From Bacillota bacterium (lineage in GTDB: Bacteria > Bacillota > Sulfobacillia > Sulfobacillales > Sulfobacillaceae), in assembly GCA_026627385.1 (NCBI GenBank), contig JAPNUR010000011.1, forward strand, positions 1 through 64,000: a DNA stretch of 64,000 nucleotides, in the 5' to 3' direction. The notes beneath the pieces were generated by a model. That model saw only the letters and a list, made by a program, of their open reading frames with translations, was not told where the DNA came from and ran no database searches. The position numbers were made by a program, and so were the translations under genes. How positions within the stretch are numbered: position 1 is the stretch's first letter; each line of letters opens with the position of its first letter. Shown piece by piece: positions 63,714 to 64,000 of the stretch.

Positions 63714-64000
63714 AGCGCTCCATCGCTGAGTGATCCCTAGTTTGTGCCACAGGAAGGCCGGAAACAGGTATCCTTCTTCGCAGCTGGTTTGAGGCGTGGC
63801 AGAGGGCAAAGCACCGCCCTTGCGGGGGCGGGCATCCAGGAGGGACGGGGGCGGAGAGTGCCCGGGGCCCGGGCGTGAGCAGCTCCGGCGAGATTTGCGG
63901 AGCGCCATCGGAGGGGGGCACGCTTAGGCGGTTTCCGGCCAATGAGCGGATCCCACAATTGGGGGAATCGTCGCCCGCCCGTGACGCGGCGCCTGGCGCA
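63714..64000 (-). pseudogene. IS-derived transposase fragment, right copy of the inverted repeat
   Basis: On the minus strand the frame ending near 63664 reads GAPQISPELLTPGPRALSAP and onward to ALCHAS, closely matching the open frame at the left end of the window (GAPRLAPEQLTPGPRALSAP). The shared DNA is 63726-63910 against 17-215 in inverted orientation. No DDE motifs follow; similarity ends at 63726, 13 bases after the M20 gene stop. The element was truncated here, and the rest may lie beyond the window edge. Confidence 0.6.

Noticed and set aside
1-64000. CRISPR array, rRNA operon or prophage
   Set aside because: No regularly spaced direct repeats, no rRNA sequence and no phage structural genes were seen on reading through; only scattered IS and DUF5131 remnants exist.

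Overview
The window is a moderately GC-rich bacterial chromosome segment with strong GGAGG-type ribosome binding sites, many GTG and TTG starts and tightly packed operons. The gene set includes a YqjM-type old yellow enzyme, a class A penicillin-binding protein, pyruvoyl-dependent arginine decarboxylase, a fused acyl-CoA mutase (IcmF), a soluble chemoreceptor and several decayed insertion sequences. This fits a thermophilic or acidophilic Bacillota of the Sulfobacillus type. That placement is an inference from gene content, not a proof. No rRNA, CRISPR array or prophage was seen.

Layout. 1-880: truncated transposase. 0.9-3.4 kb: tRNA-Gly, a class II aldolase, two small membrane proteins and an L,D-transpeptidase. 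3.4-6.4 kb: decay zone with a large frameshifted gene, tRNA-Thr and a toxin-antitoxin remnant. 6.4-9.9 kb: glycerate kinase plus a PaaG/PaaH-type beta-oxidation cluster. 10.5-14.5 kb: a secreted glycosidase-like/NHL-propeller protein and a soluble chemoreceptor. 14.7-19.9 kb: frameshifted IS110, a phosphate/organic-acid MFS carrier, and remnants of a DUF5131 gene and an IS256 transposase. 19.9-24.8 kb: HtrA protease, RlmH, NamA, MazG-like protein and a second MFS carrier. 25.0-31.6 kb: a complete 2-oxoacid dehydrogenase operon (E3, E1 alpha, E1 beta, E2) ending in lipoyl synthase and octanoyltransferase. 31.6-35.7 kb: VIT-type transporter, membrane-anchored sulfite-oxidase-like protein, PBP1A. 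35.7-39.7 kb: polyamine operon (arginine decarboxylase, SpeE, SpeB) ending in argS. 39.7-43.3 kb: HNH nuclease, broken GntR gene, small genes and an atypical NRAMP transporter. 43.6-60.6 kb: one long accessory operon. 60.7-64.0 kb: GntR/FadR regulator, TnpB remnant, M20 peptidase and a transposase fragment.

The most interesting block is 43.6-61.4 kb. It holds an orphan E1-alpha-like thiamine enzyme, a HyuA/HyuB pair in which HyuB carries a C-terminal Cys-pair domain like the acetone carboxylase gamma subunit, and a complete ribose-type ABC importer. These are followed by an aldehyde dehydrogenase, a short-chain dehydrogenase, a tartrate/isopropylmalate-type decarboxylating dehydrogenase and IcmF, with a divergently read FadR-type regulator after them. 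It reads as an inducible pathway that imports a small organic substrate, oxidises and carboxylates it, and feeds the product through an acyl-CoA carbon-skeleton rearrangement. The substrate is unknown.

The two window ends carry diverged copies of the same transposase segment in opposite orientation, so the whole block is bracketed by inverted IS remnants.
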